A stretch of 64,000 nucleotides of DNA from Ga0077560 sp046330395 (lineage in GTDB: Bacteria > Actinomycetota > Thermoleophilia > Miltoncostaeales > Miltoncostaeaceae), in assembly GCA_046330395.1 (NCBI GenBank), contig JAXLSS010000016.1, positions 16,319 through 80,318 on the forward strand. Reading direction: 5' to 3'. Positions 1 through 11,311 of the stretch are shown piece by piece; position 1 is the first letter of the stretch; each line of letters starts with the position of its first letter. Under the pieces are notes generated by a model. The model saw only the letters and a list, made by a program, of their open reading frames with translations, searched no databases and was not told the DNA's origin. Position numbers and translations under genes: made by a program.

Positions 1-192
1 GCCGGCCACCTGCTCATCATCATGTGCGCCGGCTTCACCATCCTGCTGGGCAACTACGCGGGTGTCGCGGCCATCCCGGTGGGCGTGTTCTTCTACGCCT
101 TCGAGTGGGTGCTGATCGCAGGCCTGCAGGCGTTCATCTTCGCGATGCTCTCGGGCATCTACATCGGCTTCGCCGTCGAGGCGGGCCACTAA
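1..192 (+). CDS. atpB: ATP synthase F0 subunit a, C-terminal part (cut by window edge)
   Basis: This is the last 63 residues of the membrane a subunit, which forms the two proton half-channels against the c-ring. The visible part is two hydrophobic helices; the second ends in a segment rich in G, I and F with a short tail, EAGH, typical of a-subunit C-termini. The reading frame is open from base 1 to the TAA at 190-192. It is followed after 39 bases by atpE in the standard order a-c-b-delta-alpha-gamma-beta-epsilon. The start and the essential arginine of the a subunit lie outside the window. The call rests on the fragment plus its place in the operon. Confidence 0.9.
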   Translation, partial: AGHLLIIMCAGFTILLGNYAGVAAIPVGVFFYAFEWVLIAGLQAFIFAMLSGIYIGFAVEAGH

Positions 193-193
193 C

Positions 194-227
194 CGGCTGG
201 TTCCAGCCGTCCTGACTGGAATAGGAG
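194..227 (+). promoter_or_regulatory. atpB-atpE intergenic hairpin and ribosome binding site
   Basis: A 16-base inverted repeat (CGGCTGG / CCAGCCG, 194-200 and 203-209) lies just after the atpB stop. An AGGAG motif follows at 223-227, four bases before the atpE ATG. A small hairpin ahead of a strong site is plausible for the subunit that is needed in the most copies. The effect on translation is inference. Confidence 0.35.
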
Positions 228-231
228 ACTC

Positions 232-480
232 ATGGCTCTGGACAACGACGGTCTTATCAAGGCAGCCAAGGCGATCGAGCTCGGTCTTGCGACCGGTTTC
301 GGCGCCATCGGCCCGGGTGCCGGCGTGGGGTACCTGATGGGCAAGACGGTCGAGGCCGTCGCCCGCCAGCCCGAGCTGCGCGGCGAGATCATGTCCCTGA
401 TGTTCCTCGGTCTGGCGCTCACCGAGGCGATCGTGTTCTACGCCCTGCTCATGGGCTTTGTGGCCTTCTTCCTGGTCTAG
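232..480 (+). CDS. atpE: ATP synthase F0 subunit c
   Basis: This 82-residue hairpin of two membrane helices forms the rotor ring. Helix 1 carries the glycine-rich packing motif (GFGAIGPGAGVG, residues 22-33) and the loop has the conserved RQPE. Helix 2 has the ion-carrying carboxylate Glu65 in LTEAIVFY. Residue 66 is Ala, and the Gln and Ser ligands of sodium-type rings are absent, so a proton-driven ring is expected. Length is normal for the family. It sits between atpB and atpF, with only three bases between its stop and the atpF start. Confidence 0.97.
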   Translation: MALDNDGLIKAAKAIELGLATGFGAIGPGAGVGYLMGKTVEAVARQPELRGEIMSLMFLGLALTEAIVFYALLMGFVAFFLV

Positions 481-483
481 TCG

Positions 484-1044
484 ATGCCCGTTCCGCTGAT
501 CGACGTCCAGGCGCAGCAGGCATCCAGCCCGCTGCTCTCGGCCAGCCCGGGTCTGATGATCTGGACGCTGGTGATGTTCTTCATCACCCTCTACATCCTG
601 AAGACCAAGGTGTTCGGCCCCATCGGCGCCATCGTCGAGAAGCGCCGCGCCGAGATCGCCCAGAGCATCGACGAGGCCGAGCGTTCGCGCGACGAGGCCA
701 ACGCCATGCTCGATGACTACAAGCAGCAGCTCGCCGAGGCCCGCAAGGAAGCCGACCAGCTTCGCGAGCAGGGTCGCAAGGAGGGCGAGCGTCAGGGTGC
801 CCAGCTGGTCACCGCCGCCCAGCAGCAGCGCGACCGCGTGCTGGCCGACACCGAGCAGCAGGTGGTTGCCCAGACCCGTCAGGCGGCCTCCGGCCTGCGT
901 GACGACGTGGTGCAGCTGGCGCTCAACGCCGCCGAGAAGGTGTCCGGCAAGGCGCTCACCGAGGCCGACCACCGTCGCCTCATCGAGGAGGCCATCGACG
1001 GCGCCGACCTGTCGGTGCTGAAGGGGGCGGGCGCCTCCGCATGA
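484..1044 (+). CDS. atpF: ATP synthase F0 subunit b
   Basis: This 186-residue protein is the peripheral stalk that holds F1 against rotation. One N-terminal membrane helix (about residues 22-42) is followed by a long charged coiled coil rich in A, E, R and Q, ending with the conserved region near KALTEADHRRLIEEAI that contacts delta. Its last four bases overlap the atpH start (ATGA), which supports translational coupling. No clear Shine-Dalgarno lies before the ATG at 484, so coupling to atpE is likely. Only one b-type gene is seen, so a homodimeric stalk is expected. Confidence 0.95.
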   Translation: MPVPLIDVQAQQASSPLLSASPGLMIWTLVMFFITLYILKTKVFGPIGAIVEKRRAEIAQSIDEAERSRDEANAMLDDYKQQLAEARKEADQLREQGRKEGERQGAQLVTAAQQQRDRVLADTEQQVVAQTRQAASGLRDDVVQLALNAAEKVSGKALTEADHRRLIEEAIDGADLSVLKGAGASA

Positions 1045-1595
1045 GCGTCGCCTCGACATACGCGGAGGCCCTGCACCTGTCCGCCATCGACGGCAACGCC
1101 GTGGAGGACGTGCGCCGCGACCTGGGGTCGTTCGCCGACACCATGGCCGCCAACCAGGAGCTCGGCCTGGTGCTGGGCAACCCGGAGATCGAGACCCGCG
1201 CCAAGAAGTCCGCGGTGGCCGACCTCACCGAGGGTGCCACGCCCCTGGTGCGCAACTTCCTGCAGCTCCTCCTGGACCGCGGACGCATCGAGGAGGTCGG
1301 CGCCATCCGCCAGGCCTTCGACGAGCGCGTCGCCGCGGCCGCGGGGCGCATCGATGTGCACGCGGTCACCGCAATCGCTCTCGACGACGCGCTGCGTCAG
1401 CGCATCGTCGATCGCATCACCCAGCAGACCGGCCTGGCCGTGGACCTCACCGAGGAGGTCGATCCCGGCATCGTGGGCGGTCTCGTCCTTCGCGTCGGGG
1501 GCGTGGTCCTCGATGCATCGGTCCGACAGCGGCTCGCCGAGCTGCACCGCCAGCTGGCGGACGTCCCCGTCGACAGCGCGGTCAGCGCCGCCTAG
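1041..1595 (+). CDS. atpH: ATP synthase F1 subunit delta
   Basis: This 184-residue stator subunit joins the top of F1 to the b stalk. The N-terminal helical domain begins ASTYAEALHLSA, and the C-terminal region has the diagnostic EVDPGIVGGLVLRVGGVVLDASVRQRL signature near residues 146-172. Length matches the family. The start overlaps the atpF stop by four bases, and 39 bases separate it from atpA. Confidence 0.95.
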   Translation: MSVASTYAEALHLSAIDGNAVEDVRRDLGSFADTMAANQELGLVLGNPEIETRAKKSAVADLTEGATPLVRNFLQLLLDRGRIEEVGAIRQAFDERVAAAAGRIDVHAVTAIALDDALRQRIVDRITQQTGLAVDLTEEVDPGIVGGLVLRVGGVVLDASVRQRLAELHRQLADVPVDSAVSAA

Positions 1596-1634
1596 CGGCG
1601 CCGGCCCAGACACAGCGACCCTGGAAAGGTTCAC

Positions 1635-3181
<1,547 letters not shown>

Positions 3182-3182
<1 letters not shown>

Positions 3183-4075
3183 TGGCAAGCAGCCGTGACA
3201 TCAAGCGGCGCATCGACTCGGTGCGCGGCACGCGCAAGATCACGCGGGCCATGGAGCTGGTGGCCTCGGCGCGCCTGCGCCGGGCCCAGGAGCACATCGA
3301 GTCGCTGCGGCCGTACGCGGCCAGCATGCGGCGACTCATGTCCCAGGCGGCCCGCCAGAGCGGCAGCCTGCAGGGCCTGCCGCTGTTGGACGAGCGCCCG
3401 GAGCTGACCCGCGCGGCCATCATCACCGTCACCGGTGACCGTGGCCTGGCCGGTGCCTTCAACGTCAACGTGCTGCGCGCGGGCTTCCACGCCGCCGACG
3501 AGCTGCAGGAGGCCGGGGCGCAGGACGTCGTCTACATCCCGGTGGGCAAGAAGGGCGCCGGCACGCTGCGGTTCCGCGGGAAGACCGTGGAGCGCTCGTT
3601 CGAGGGCGTCAGCAGCAGCCCCACGTTCGCCGACGCCGCACAGGTGGCCGAGTTCGTGGTGACCGAGTTCGTGGAGGGCCGCGTCGACCGGGTGATGCTG
3701 GTCTACAACGCCTTCAAATCCATCATGGAGCAGAGGGTCACGGTGGAGCAGCTGCTGCCCATCGTGCGCACCGAGGTGATGGACGACGACGGCGACCCGG
3801 AGACGGAGCCCTCGAAGGCCGTGGCCATCTTCGAGCCCGACCCGGCCGACCTGCTGGCGAAGCTCCTGCCCACCTACGTGGACACCACCATCTACCGCGC
3901 CATGTTGGAGAGCGCGGCGGCCGAACACGCCGCCCGCCGCACCGCCATGCGCAACGCGTCCGACAACGCCGGCACGCTCATCGACGACCTCACGCTCGCG
4001 ATGAACCGCGCCCGGCAGGCCGCCATCACCCAGGAGATCCTGGAGGTCGTCGCCGGTGCCGACGCCCTCTCGTAA
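3182..4075 (+). CDS. atpG: ATP synthase F1 subunit gamma
   Basis: This is the central rotating shaft of F1, 297 residues long. The N-terminal helix DIKRRIDSVRGTRKITRAMELVA and the C-terminal helix with the MNRARQAAITQEILEVVAGADAL end are the two coiled-coil strands and match the family signatures. The middle domain (ITVTGDRGLAGAFN) is the usual Rossmann-like fold. A short acidic insertion (DDDGDPETEPSK, near residue 200) resembles the variable actinobacterial loop. The start is fixed by the one-base overlap with atpA. Confidence 0.97.
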
Positions 4076-4120
4076 TCCGTTCCGCTTCGACGCCCGCCCC
4101 GAAGGAGAGTGAGTAGCTCA

Positions 4121-5524
<1,404 letters not shown>

Positions 5525-5528
5525 TCGG

Positions 5529-5978
5529 ATGTCCACCGCAGTCGCGACCGATCGGAAACGCCTGGGGGTGCGCGTGCTCACCCCAGAGGGGCCCGTGTAC
5601 GACGGCGACGCCTACATGGTGATCGCCCCCAGCGTGGAGGGTGAGCTGGGCATCCTGCCCCGCCACCAGCCGATCATCGCGTTCCTCAGGCCCGGGGAGA
5701 CCCGGCTGAAGCTGATGGACGACACACAGGTGTCCTTCGCCACCACCTCCGGCTACATGTCGGTGGAGCACGACCGGGTGCTCATCCTGGTGGAGCAGGC
5801 CGAACGCTCGGAGCACATCGACCAGCACCGGGCGCAGGACGCGCTGCGGCGCGCCGAGGAGGCCATCGTGGCCGCCGGCGACGACGCCGAGGCCCTCACG
5901 CTGGCCGAGAGCGCCAAGCGCCGCGCCGAGAACCGCATCCGCGTGGCCTCGGGCAGCAAGAACATCACGGGGCACTAG
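5529..5978 (+). CDS. atpC: ATP synthase F1 subunit epsilon
   Basis: This 149-residue regulatory subunit of the rotor has an N-terminal beta-sandwich with the conserved LTPEGPVYDGDAYMVIAPSVEGELGILPRHQP region, then a C-terminal helical hairpin rich in A, E and R (AQDALRRAEEAI). The C-terminal hairpin can restrain ATP hydrolysis in this family. It is the last gene of the atp operon and ends at a strong hairpin that separates it from the oppositely oriented gene at 6026. Confidence 0.95.
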   Translation: MSTAVATDRKRLGVRVLTPEGPVYDGDAYMVIAPSVEGELGILPRHQPIIAFLRPGETRLKLMDDTQVSFATTSGYMSVEHDRVLILVEQAERSEHIDQHRAQDALRRAEEAIVAAGDDAEALTLAESAKRRAENRIRVASGSKNITGH

Positions 5979-6019
5979 GGACGCCTCGCGGGGTGGCCTC
6001 GGCCACCCCGCGGCGTCCC
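5978..6019. terminator. Hairpin between convergent atpC and the RCC1-like gene
   Basis: A long stem: GGGACGC pairs with GCGTCCC, and CGCGGGGTGGCC (5987-5998) pairs with GGCCACCCCGCG (6001-6012), separated by a two-base bulge. It begins at the atpC stop and faces the end of the minus-strand gene at 6026. There is no U-tract on either side, as at other gene ends in this window. Confidence 0.6.
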
Positions 6020-6025
6020 ACTCGC

Positions 6026-8896
6026 TCAGGCGGTCACCAGGCGCCGCAGGGGCACGGTGACGGTGATGGCGCGCGTGGTGCCCGCCGTTGCGGTGACGGT
6101 GATGCGCACGGTCCCCGGCGTTCCCGGCAGGGCCAGCAGCCGGCGGATGGCGGCGCGCTGGGCCGCCGTGGTGCGCAGGCGGACGGTGCCCGTGGTACCC
6201 GCGGCGGCGGTGAGCGGTCCGGCGGTGAGCGTGGCCCGCACGCGCCCGGACCCGCGGATCGTCGCGGCCACGCGCAGCGTGCACGCCACCGGCCCGCAGC
6301 CAGCGGTGAGGGGGATCACGCGCGGCGCCCCGGCGTGCGGCGGCGGCAATGCCACGGTGGGGGCGGGTGGCAGCGGGTTGGCACCGGGGCCGGGTGCGGG
6401 AGCGGGTGGTGACTCCGCGGGGGGTCCGCCGATGACGAGGTGCGTCCGGGCCTCGGGCCCCAGGAGGCCCGCGCGCGAGACCGCCCGCACGCGGAACAGG
6501 TGGTCACCCGCGGGCAGCGCGTCGAGGGCGACGGGGGAGGTGCAGGTGGCCAGCGGCCGGTCGTCAAGCGCGCAGGCGTATGTGGCGCCCGGGGCCGGGG
6601 TGCTGAAGGTGACGGTGGCGGCCGCGCCGGTGATGTCCGGCGCCCCGACGGTCACGGCGGAGGTGCTGGTGTCGACCATGGCGGGCTGGCTGGTGTGGTC
6701 GGCCTCGGTGTTGCCCGCGGTGTCCGTCGACCGGTATCTCAGCCGTTCGCCGTCGGCCAGGGCCGGCCGATTCGTGGCGTCGTAGGTCCGCGTGGCGCCG
6801 GGGGTGCCGTCGGCGGCGATGACCTCGTAGGTGGTGGCGGCCACGTCGGCACCACCGGCGTCGGTGGCATCGAGGGAGATGAGCACCGGTGCCGCGCGCC
6901 AGCTGGAGGGGACGTCGTCGGTGGTGGTGGGTGGCGTCATGTCCACGGTCACGGTGAACGCTTGGTCGGCGTGGGGTGGGAAGTCCTGGCTGGAGGCCCG
7001 CAGGGTGCCGGTGAAGGTGCCCTCCGTGGTGGGCGTGCCGCTGATCACCCCGCTGGCGGGGTCCAGGTTGAGGCCGGTGGGCAGGGACCCGGCGGTGAGC
7101 GCGTATCCCGCCCCTGAGGCGATGGTGATCGGGCGGTTCACCGGGCCGGCGCCGATGGCGCCGTTCCACGGTGCGCTGGTGATGACCGCGTGGGCCTGAC
7201 CGGAGCTGTTGCCGCCCCAGCAGGCGGGGATCCCATCGACCCGCACGGCGCAGGTGTGGACGTAGCCGGTGGTGACCCCGGTGACGGGCCCGAGGCCGGC
7301 CGGCACGGAGGTCTGCCCCGCCTGGTCCAGTCCCCAGCACACCGGGGTGCCGACGGCGGTCACCGCGCAGGTGTTGAGGACGCCGGCGGAGATGTCCACC
7401 ACCCGGCCGAGGTCGGCCGGCACCGAGGTCTGCCCCACGCCGTTGCCGCCCCAGCACACCGCGGTGCCATCGGTCTTCACCGCGCAGGTGTGGTCGAAGC
7501 CGGCGCTGACCTGTGTGACCGTCCCGATGTCGGCGGGGACCGCGGCCTGTCCAGAGGTGTCGTCGCCCCAGCACACCGGTGTGCCGTCGGTGCGCACCGC
7601 GCAGGCGTGTCCGGTGCCGGCGCTGATCTGTGCCACGGTGCCGATGCCACCCGGGATGACGAGCTGGCCATGGGTGTTGTCGCCCCAGCACACCGGCGTG
7701 CCATCGGTGCGCACGGCGCAGGACAGGTTCTGGCCGGCGCTGACCCCGGTGACCGTCCCGGCGTCCACCGGAACGGACGCCTGCCCGTGCCCGTCGTCGC
7801 CCCAGCACAGGGGTGTGCGGTCGGCCTTCACCGCGCAGCTGTGCAGGAATCCCGCCGCGATGCCGGTGGCCCTGGTGAGGGCGGCGGGCACCGTCCGCTG
7901 CCCGTCGGCGTTCTCGCCCCAGCAGGAGGGGGTGCCGTCGGCCTTCACCGCGCAGGTGTGCAACCCGCCGGCGGCCAGCCGCAGCGCGCCGATGGCCCCG
8001 GTGCCGGTGGGCACCGCGGACTGTCCGCTGTCGTTGAGGCCCCAGCAGATGACGGTGCCGTCGGCCTTGACCGCGCAGGTGTGGAACCAGCCCGCGGTGA
8101 TCCGGGTGACCACACCGATGCCGGCGGGCACCGCGCGCTGCCCGTAGGCGTTGTCGCCCCAACAGGTGGGTGTGCCGTCGGCCCTGATGGCGCAGGTGTG
8201 GAACCAGCCCGCCGTGATCTGGGTGACCGTGCCGACGTCGTCCGGGACGGGGAGCTGCCCGTAGAAGTTGTTCCCCCAGCAGATGGGTGTGCCGTCGGCC
8301 CTGATGGCGCAGGTGTGGCTCCAGCCGGCGGTGAGCTGGGTGACCGTGCCGATGCCGCCCGGCGGCGCGGTGGGCCCGGCGGCCAAGCCCCAGCAGACCG
8401 GGGTGCCGCCGGCCGTGATCGCGCACGTGTGGCTCTCGCCCACGACGATCTGGGTGACCGGGCCGATCCCGTCTGGCACCGAGGTCTGTCCGGAATGGTT
8501 GTACCCCCAGCAGACCGGTGTGCCATCGGCTTTGATCGCGCAGGTGTGGGAGCTGCCGGTGACGATCTGCCGGACAGGGCCGATGCCGGCCGGTACAGAC
8601 GCCTGGCCGTCGGCGTTGGCACCCCAGCAGACGGGGATGCCGTCGGCCTTCACCGCGCAGGCGGTGGCCCAGCCCACGGTGATCTGCCGGACCGTGCCGG
8701 TGCCGGCGGGCACCGCGGTCTGCCCGTGGCCGTTGTCACCCCAGCAGACGGGGGTGCCGTCGGCCTTCACCGCGCAGGTGTTGCTCATGCCGGCGGCCAG
8801 GCGTCCGCGCACCGGGTCCGGTGCGCCCAGAGCAGGGGCGCAGGCGGTGGCGACCAGGATCATCAGGGCCAGCAGGAGTGATCTCACCACTCCCAC
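6026..8896 (-). CDS. Secreted RCC1-like repeat protein with Ig-like C-terminal domains
   Basis: A 956-residue exported protein. The N-terminus is a signal peptide ending near VATACAPALGA; the Cys could make it a lipoprotein, but the lipobox is weak. Residues 42-549 hold 13 tandem copies of an about 39-residue RCC1-like unit (C-A-V-x-x-D-G-T-P-V-C-W-G-x-N-x-x-G-Q), with a partial fourteenth, so a closed beta-propeller or superhelix is likely. Each unit carries two cysteines. Next comes a putative Ig domain of the He_PIG type (GLNLDPASGVISGTP), then two more sandwich-like domains and a Pro-rich linker before a basic C-terminal beta domain. Function unknown; a surface binding role is inference. 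It converges on atpC. Confidence 0.85.
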   Translation of the reverse strand: MGVVRSLLLALMILVATACAPALGAPDPVRGRLAAGMSNTCAVKADGTPVCWGDNGHGQTAVPAGTGTVRQITVGWATACAVKADGIPVCWGANADGQASVPAGIGPVRQIVTGSSHTCAIKADGTPVCWGYNHSGQTSVPDGIGPVTQIVVGESHTCAITAGGTPVCWGLAAGPTAPPGGIGTVTQLTAGWSHTCAIRADGTPICWGNNFYGQLPVPDDVGTVTQITAGWFHTCAIRADGTPTCWGDNAYGQRAVPAGIGVVTRITAGWFHTCAVKADGTVICWGLNDSGQSAVPTGTGAIGALRLAAGGLHTCAVKADGTPSCWGENADGQRTVPAALTRATGIAAGFLHSCAVKADRTPLCWGDDGHGQASVPVDAGTVTGVSAGQNLSCAVRTDGTPVCWGDNTHGQLVIPGGIGTVAQISAGTGHACAVRTDGTPVCWGDDTSGQAAVPADIGTVTQVSAGFDHTCAVKTDGTAVCWGGNGVGQTSVPADLGRVVDISAGVLNTCAVTAVGTPVCWGLDQAGQTSVPAGLGPVTGVTTGYVHTCAVRVDGIPACWGGNSSGQAHAVITSAPWNGAIGAGPVNRPITIASGAGYALTAGSLPTGLNLDPASGVISGTPTTEGTFTGTLRASSQDFPPHADQAFTVTVDMTPPTTTDDVPSSWRAAPVLISLDATDAGGADVAATTYEVIAADGTPGATRTYDATNRPALADGERLRYRSTDTAGNTEADHTSQPAMVDTSTSAVTVGAPDITGAAATVTFSTPAPGATYACALDDRPLATCTSPVALDALPAGDHLFRVRAVSRAGLLGPEARTHLVIGGPPAESPPAPAPGPGANPLPPAPTVALPPPHAGAPRVIPLTAGCGPVACTLRVAATIRGSGRVRATLTAGPLTAAAGTTGTVRLRTTAAQRAAIRRLLALPGTPGTVRITVTATAGTTRAITVTVPLRRLVTA
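7250..8773 (-). repeat. 13 tandem about 117-bp repeats coding the RCC1-like units
   Basis: Eleven of the units are exactly 39 codons; unit 4 has 38 and unit 7 has 41. The DNA is similar enough between units that recombination or assembly collapse could change copy number. The most conserved core encodes CWG-x-N followed by GQ. Confidence 0.85.
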
Positions 8897-8942
8897 ATCG
8901 GCACGGCACCGTCCGACCTGGAACGCCGCACCCGCCGCGTCG

Positions 8943-10109
8943 TCAGACGGGCGCCACCGCGATGCGGGCGGGGTCCTTCAGCGCGTCGTGTTCGGCCAGC
9001 ACCCGCAGCTGGTCCAGCAGCGTGGGCGTGAGCTCGCGGTCGGCCTCCACCAGCATGCGGCCCATGCGGTCAAGGATGTCCGCCGCGGTCCGCGCGCCCG
9101 CGCGGATGTCCGCCAGTGGCGTGAACACGCACTTGGAGGGGTCCTCGGCGGCGGGCGGTGGCGTGAGGCCCGCGCCGCCGTGCATGGCGCGGACGGCGGC
9201 GACGATCTCGGCGTCGTATTCCCCGGGGCAGCCGGCCAGCTGCGCCAGCGCCGTGTCGTGGTCGAACCCGCGTCCCTCCAGCCGCTCCAGCTCCCGGAGC
9301 ACGCGCAGGGCCCGCGCCTCCCACGGCGCCGTGGGGGCGGCGGAGCCCAGCAGGCGCAGCACGTCGCGCACGCCGTCCAGGCGCGGGATGTGCGCCAGCA
9401 GCTCGTCGGCCAGCACGGGCAGACGGTCAACCTGCGCCTGCTCCTGGGCGTTCAGCGGGTGGTGGCGGAAGTGGTTGCCGGCCAGCTGAGGCGGCAGGAA
9501 CACGCAGCCGATCTCGCAGAACATGGCGGCCAGCTCGGCCCGCCAGGGGTCGCGGCCCGTGGCGTGGCACAGCTCCAGCACCCGCTGCCGCAGGGCGTCG
9601 CCCCGTGCCGGTGCCCCCAGGGCGTGGGTGAGCACCCGCACCGTGGCCGGCAGCGTCTCCCGCAGCAGCACCCGTTCGGCCAGGATGAGCCGGTGCTGTT
9701 CCAGCGCGTCCTCCAGCGCGGCCATCAGGATGGGGTGCGGGCAGGGCTTGGTGAGGAACCGGAAGATCCCCCCGGTGTTCATCGCCGCGATGGCCGAGTC
9801 GAGGTCGGTCTGGCCGGTCAGCAGCATCCGCACCGCATCGGGAGCGGCCTGCCGCGCCTGCGCCAGGAACGTGGCCCCGTCCATGCCGGGCATGCGCATG
9901 TCGGAGGTGATCACGGCGAACGGGGGACCGTCGGCGATGATCCGCAGGGCCTCGGCCCCGCTGCCCGCGCAGGTCACGTCCACGGTGCGCGAGAGGTTCA
10001 GCTCGAACCCCTCCAGGATGGCGATCTCGTCGTCCACCATCAGCACGCGCGGGCGTTCCCGCCGCGCGGCCCCCCGGCGTGCCGCGGGGCTGGGGGAGAC
10101 GGTGCTCAC
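8943..10109 (-). CDS. Response regulator with receiver and degenerate HD-GYP-like domain
   Basis: 388 residues from a GTG start that overlaps the stop of the gene before it (GTGA). The receiver domain (about 20-140) is intact: acidic pair in MVDDE, phospho-acceptor Asp70 in ITSDMRMPG, and Lys121 in LTKP. The second half looks like an RpfG-type HD-GYP fold, but the HD pair is replaced (MFCEIGCVFLP where LHDIGKVGIP would be expected) and no GYP motif is present. Cyclic-di-GMP hydrolysis is therefore unlikely and a binding or output role is more plausible. It is the third gene of a kinase - REC-HDOD - REC operon and presumably takes phosphate from that kinase. Confidence 0.75.
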   Translation of the reverse strand: MSTVSPSPAARRGAARRERPRVLMVDDEIAILEGFELNLSRTVDVTCAGSGAEALRIIADGPPFAVITSDMRMPGMDGATFLAQARQAAPDAVRMLLTGQTDLDSAIAAMNTGGIFRFLTKPCPHPILMAALEDALEQHRLILAERVLLRETLPATVRVLTHALGAPARGDALRQRVLELCHATGRDPWRAELAAMFCEIGCVFLPPQLAGNHFRHHPLNAQEQAQVDRLPVLADELLAHIPRLDGVRDVLRLLGSAAPTAPWEARALRVLRELERLEGRGFDHDTALAQLAGCPGEYDAEIVAAVRAMHGGAGLTPPPAAEDPSKCVFTPLADIRAGARTAADILDRMGRMLVEADRELTPTLLDQLRVLAEHDALKDPARIAVAPV

Positions 10110-11311
10110 GCGGCCATCCCCCGTCCCGTGGTGGTGTCGTGGGTGTCCCACCAGGTGTCCAGCAGGTCCTCCAGGCCCCGTTCGCGCAGGTGCTCACGGT
10201 CAACGGGCGACGCCTCGGGGGTGCTGTCCGCCGCGTCGCCCGGGCACAGGGCCACAAGCGCCTTGGCCAGGTGCACCACGTCGGCGGTGGTGATGTCGGC
10301 GCTCGCCACGGCGCGGGGGTCGTGGTGGTGCACCACGGCCTCCACCACCCCGAGGGGGAGCCCCCACAGGCCCAGCAGGTACCCGCCCACCTCGGCGTGC
10401 GTGGCGCCGAGCACCCGGCGCTCGGCGTCGCACAGCGAGCTGCCCGCCGCGCACTCCCGCAGCACCTCGTCGTAGCGGTTGCCCGGCAGCCCGGCCAGCA
10501 CCATGCGGCCCACGTCGTGCACCAGCCCGGCCACGAAGGCCTCCGCGCCGAAGCCCAGCGACAGCCGGCCGCAGATGGCGCGGGCCACCGCGGCCACCGC
10601 CACCCCGCTGCGCTGCACCTCGGCCATCAGGGCGTCGCCGTCGGCACCCAGGTCGCCGTTCATCACCGAGAAGCTCACCACCAGCCCGCGCAGGGTGCTG
10701 GTGCCCAGGTACGACACGGCCGCGGTCAGCTCGGTGATGGCGCGCGGCAACCCGAAGAACGCCGAGTTGACCAGCTGCAGGATCTTGGCGCTCATCCCCG
10801 GGTCGCGCTCGATGAGCTCGGCCACCTCGGCCACCGACGTGGTGGGGCGGTCCAGCAGCTGTTCCAGCCGGCTCAGGATGACCGGGGCGATGGGCACCTG
10901 CCCCACGGCGCCCACCAGGCCCAGCAGCGTCTCGTCCATCAGCAGCTCGCGAAGGCTGCACGTGCGCTCCAGCACCTCCACCAGCACCTCGGGGCGCGTG
11001 GGCTTGGCGAGGAGCTGGTGCGCCAGGTGCACCAGCCGCCCGTTGGAGTTCTCGTCGGTCTGGCCGGACAGCACGATGCGGGCCATGCCGGGGTACCGCT
11101 CCCTGATGGCCGACAGCAGCGCGGCGCCGTCCATTCCGGGCATCCGGAAGTCGGTCACCACCACGTCGAACGCGGTGCGCTCGCATTCCTCCAGGGCCTG
11201 GCGGCCGCTGGGCACGAACACCATGTCCCACTTCGCGCGCCGGCTCCAGAGGGCGTCCTCCAGGCTCTCCAGCAGCATTTCGTCGTCGTCCACGAACAAC
11301 ATCCTGGTCAT
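10106..11311 (-). CDS. Response regulator with HDOD output domain
   Basis: 401 residues. The receiver domain (about 1-120) has the acidic triad in FVDDDE, phospho-acceptor Asp54 in VTDFRMPG, Ser82 and Lys103. The HDOD domain follows (about 130-330), with the usual helical start PIAPVILSRLEQLL, the IERDPGMSAKILQLVNSAFFGLP signature and a VHDVGR motif. HDOD proteins are non-catalytic HD relatives found in signalling, often in c-di-GMP networks. The start ATG overlaps the kinase stop (ATGA) and the stop overlaps the next gene, so all three are translated together. Confidence 0.85.
   Translation of the reverse strand: MTRMLFVDDDEMLLESLEDALWSRRAKWDMVFVPSGRQALEECERTAFDVVVTDFRMPGMDGAALLSAIRERYPGMARIVLSGQTDENSNGRLVHLAHQLLAKPTRPEVLVEVLERTCSLRELLMDETLLGLVGAVGQVPIAPVILSRLEQLLDRPTTSVAEVAELIERDPGMSAKILQLVNSAFFGLPRAITELTAAVSYLGTSTLRGLVVSFSVMNGDLGADGDALMAEVQRSGVAVAAVARAICGRLSLGFGAEAFVAGLVHDVGRMVLAGLPGNRYDEVLRECAAGSSLCDAERRVLGATHAEVGGYLLGLWGLPLGVVEAVVHHHDPRAVASADITTADVVHLAKALVALCPGDAADSTPEASPVDREHLRERGLEDLLDTWWDTHDTTTGRGMAA

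Noticed and set aside
4109..4120. GTG start for atpD
   Set aside because: The Shine-Dalgarno would be one base away, and family N-termini agree better with the ATG at 4121.
8943..10109. Active HD-GYP c-di-GMP phosphodiesterase
   Set aside because: The HD pair and the GYP motif are both missing, so only the fold is suggested.
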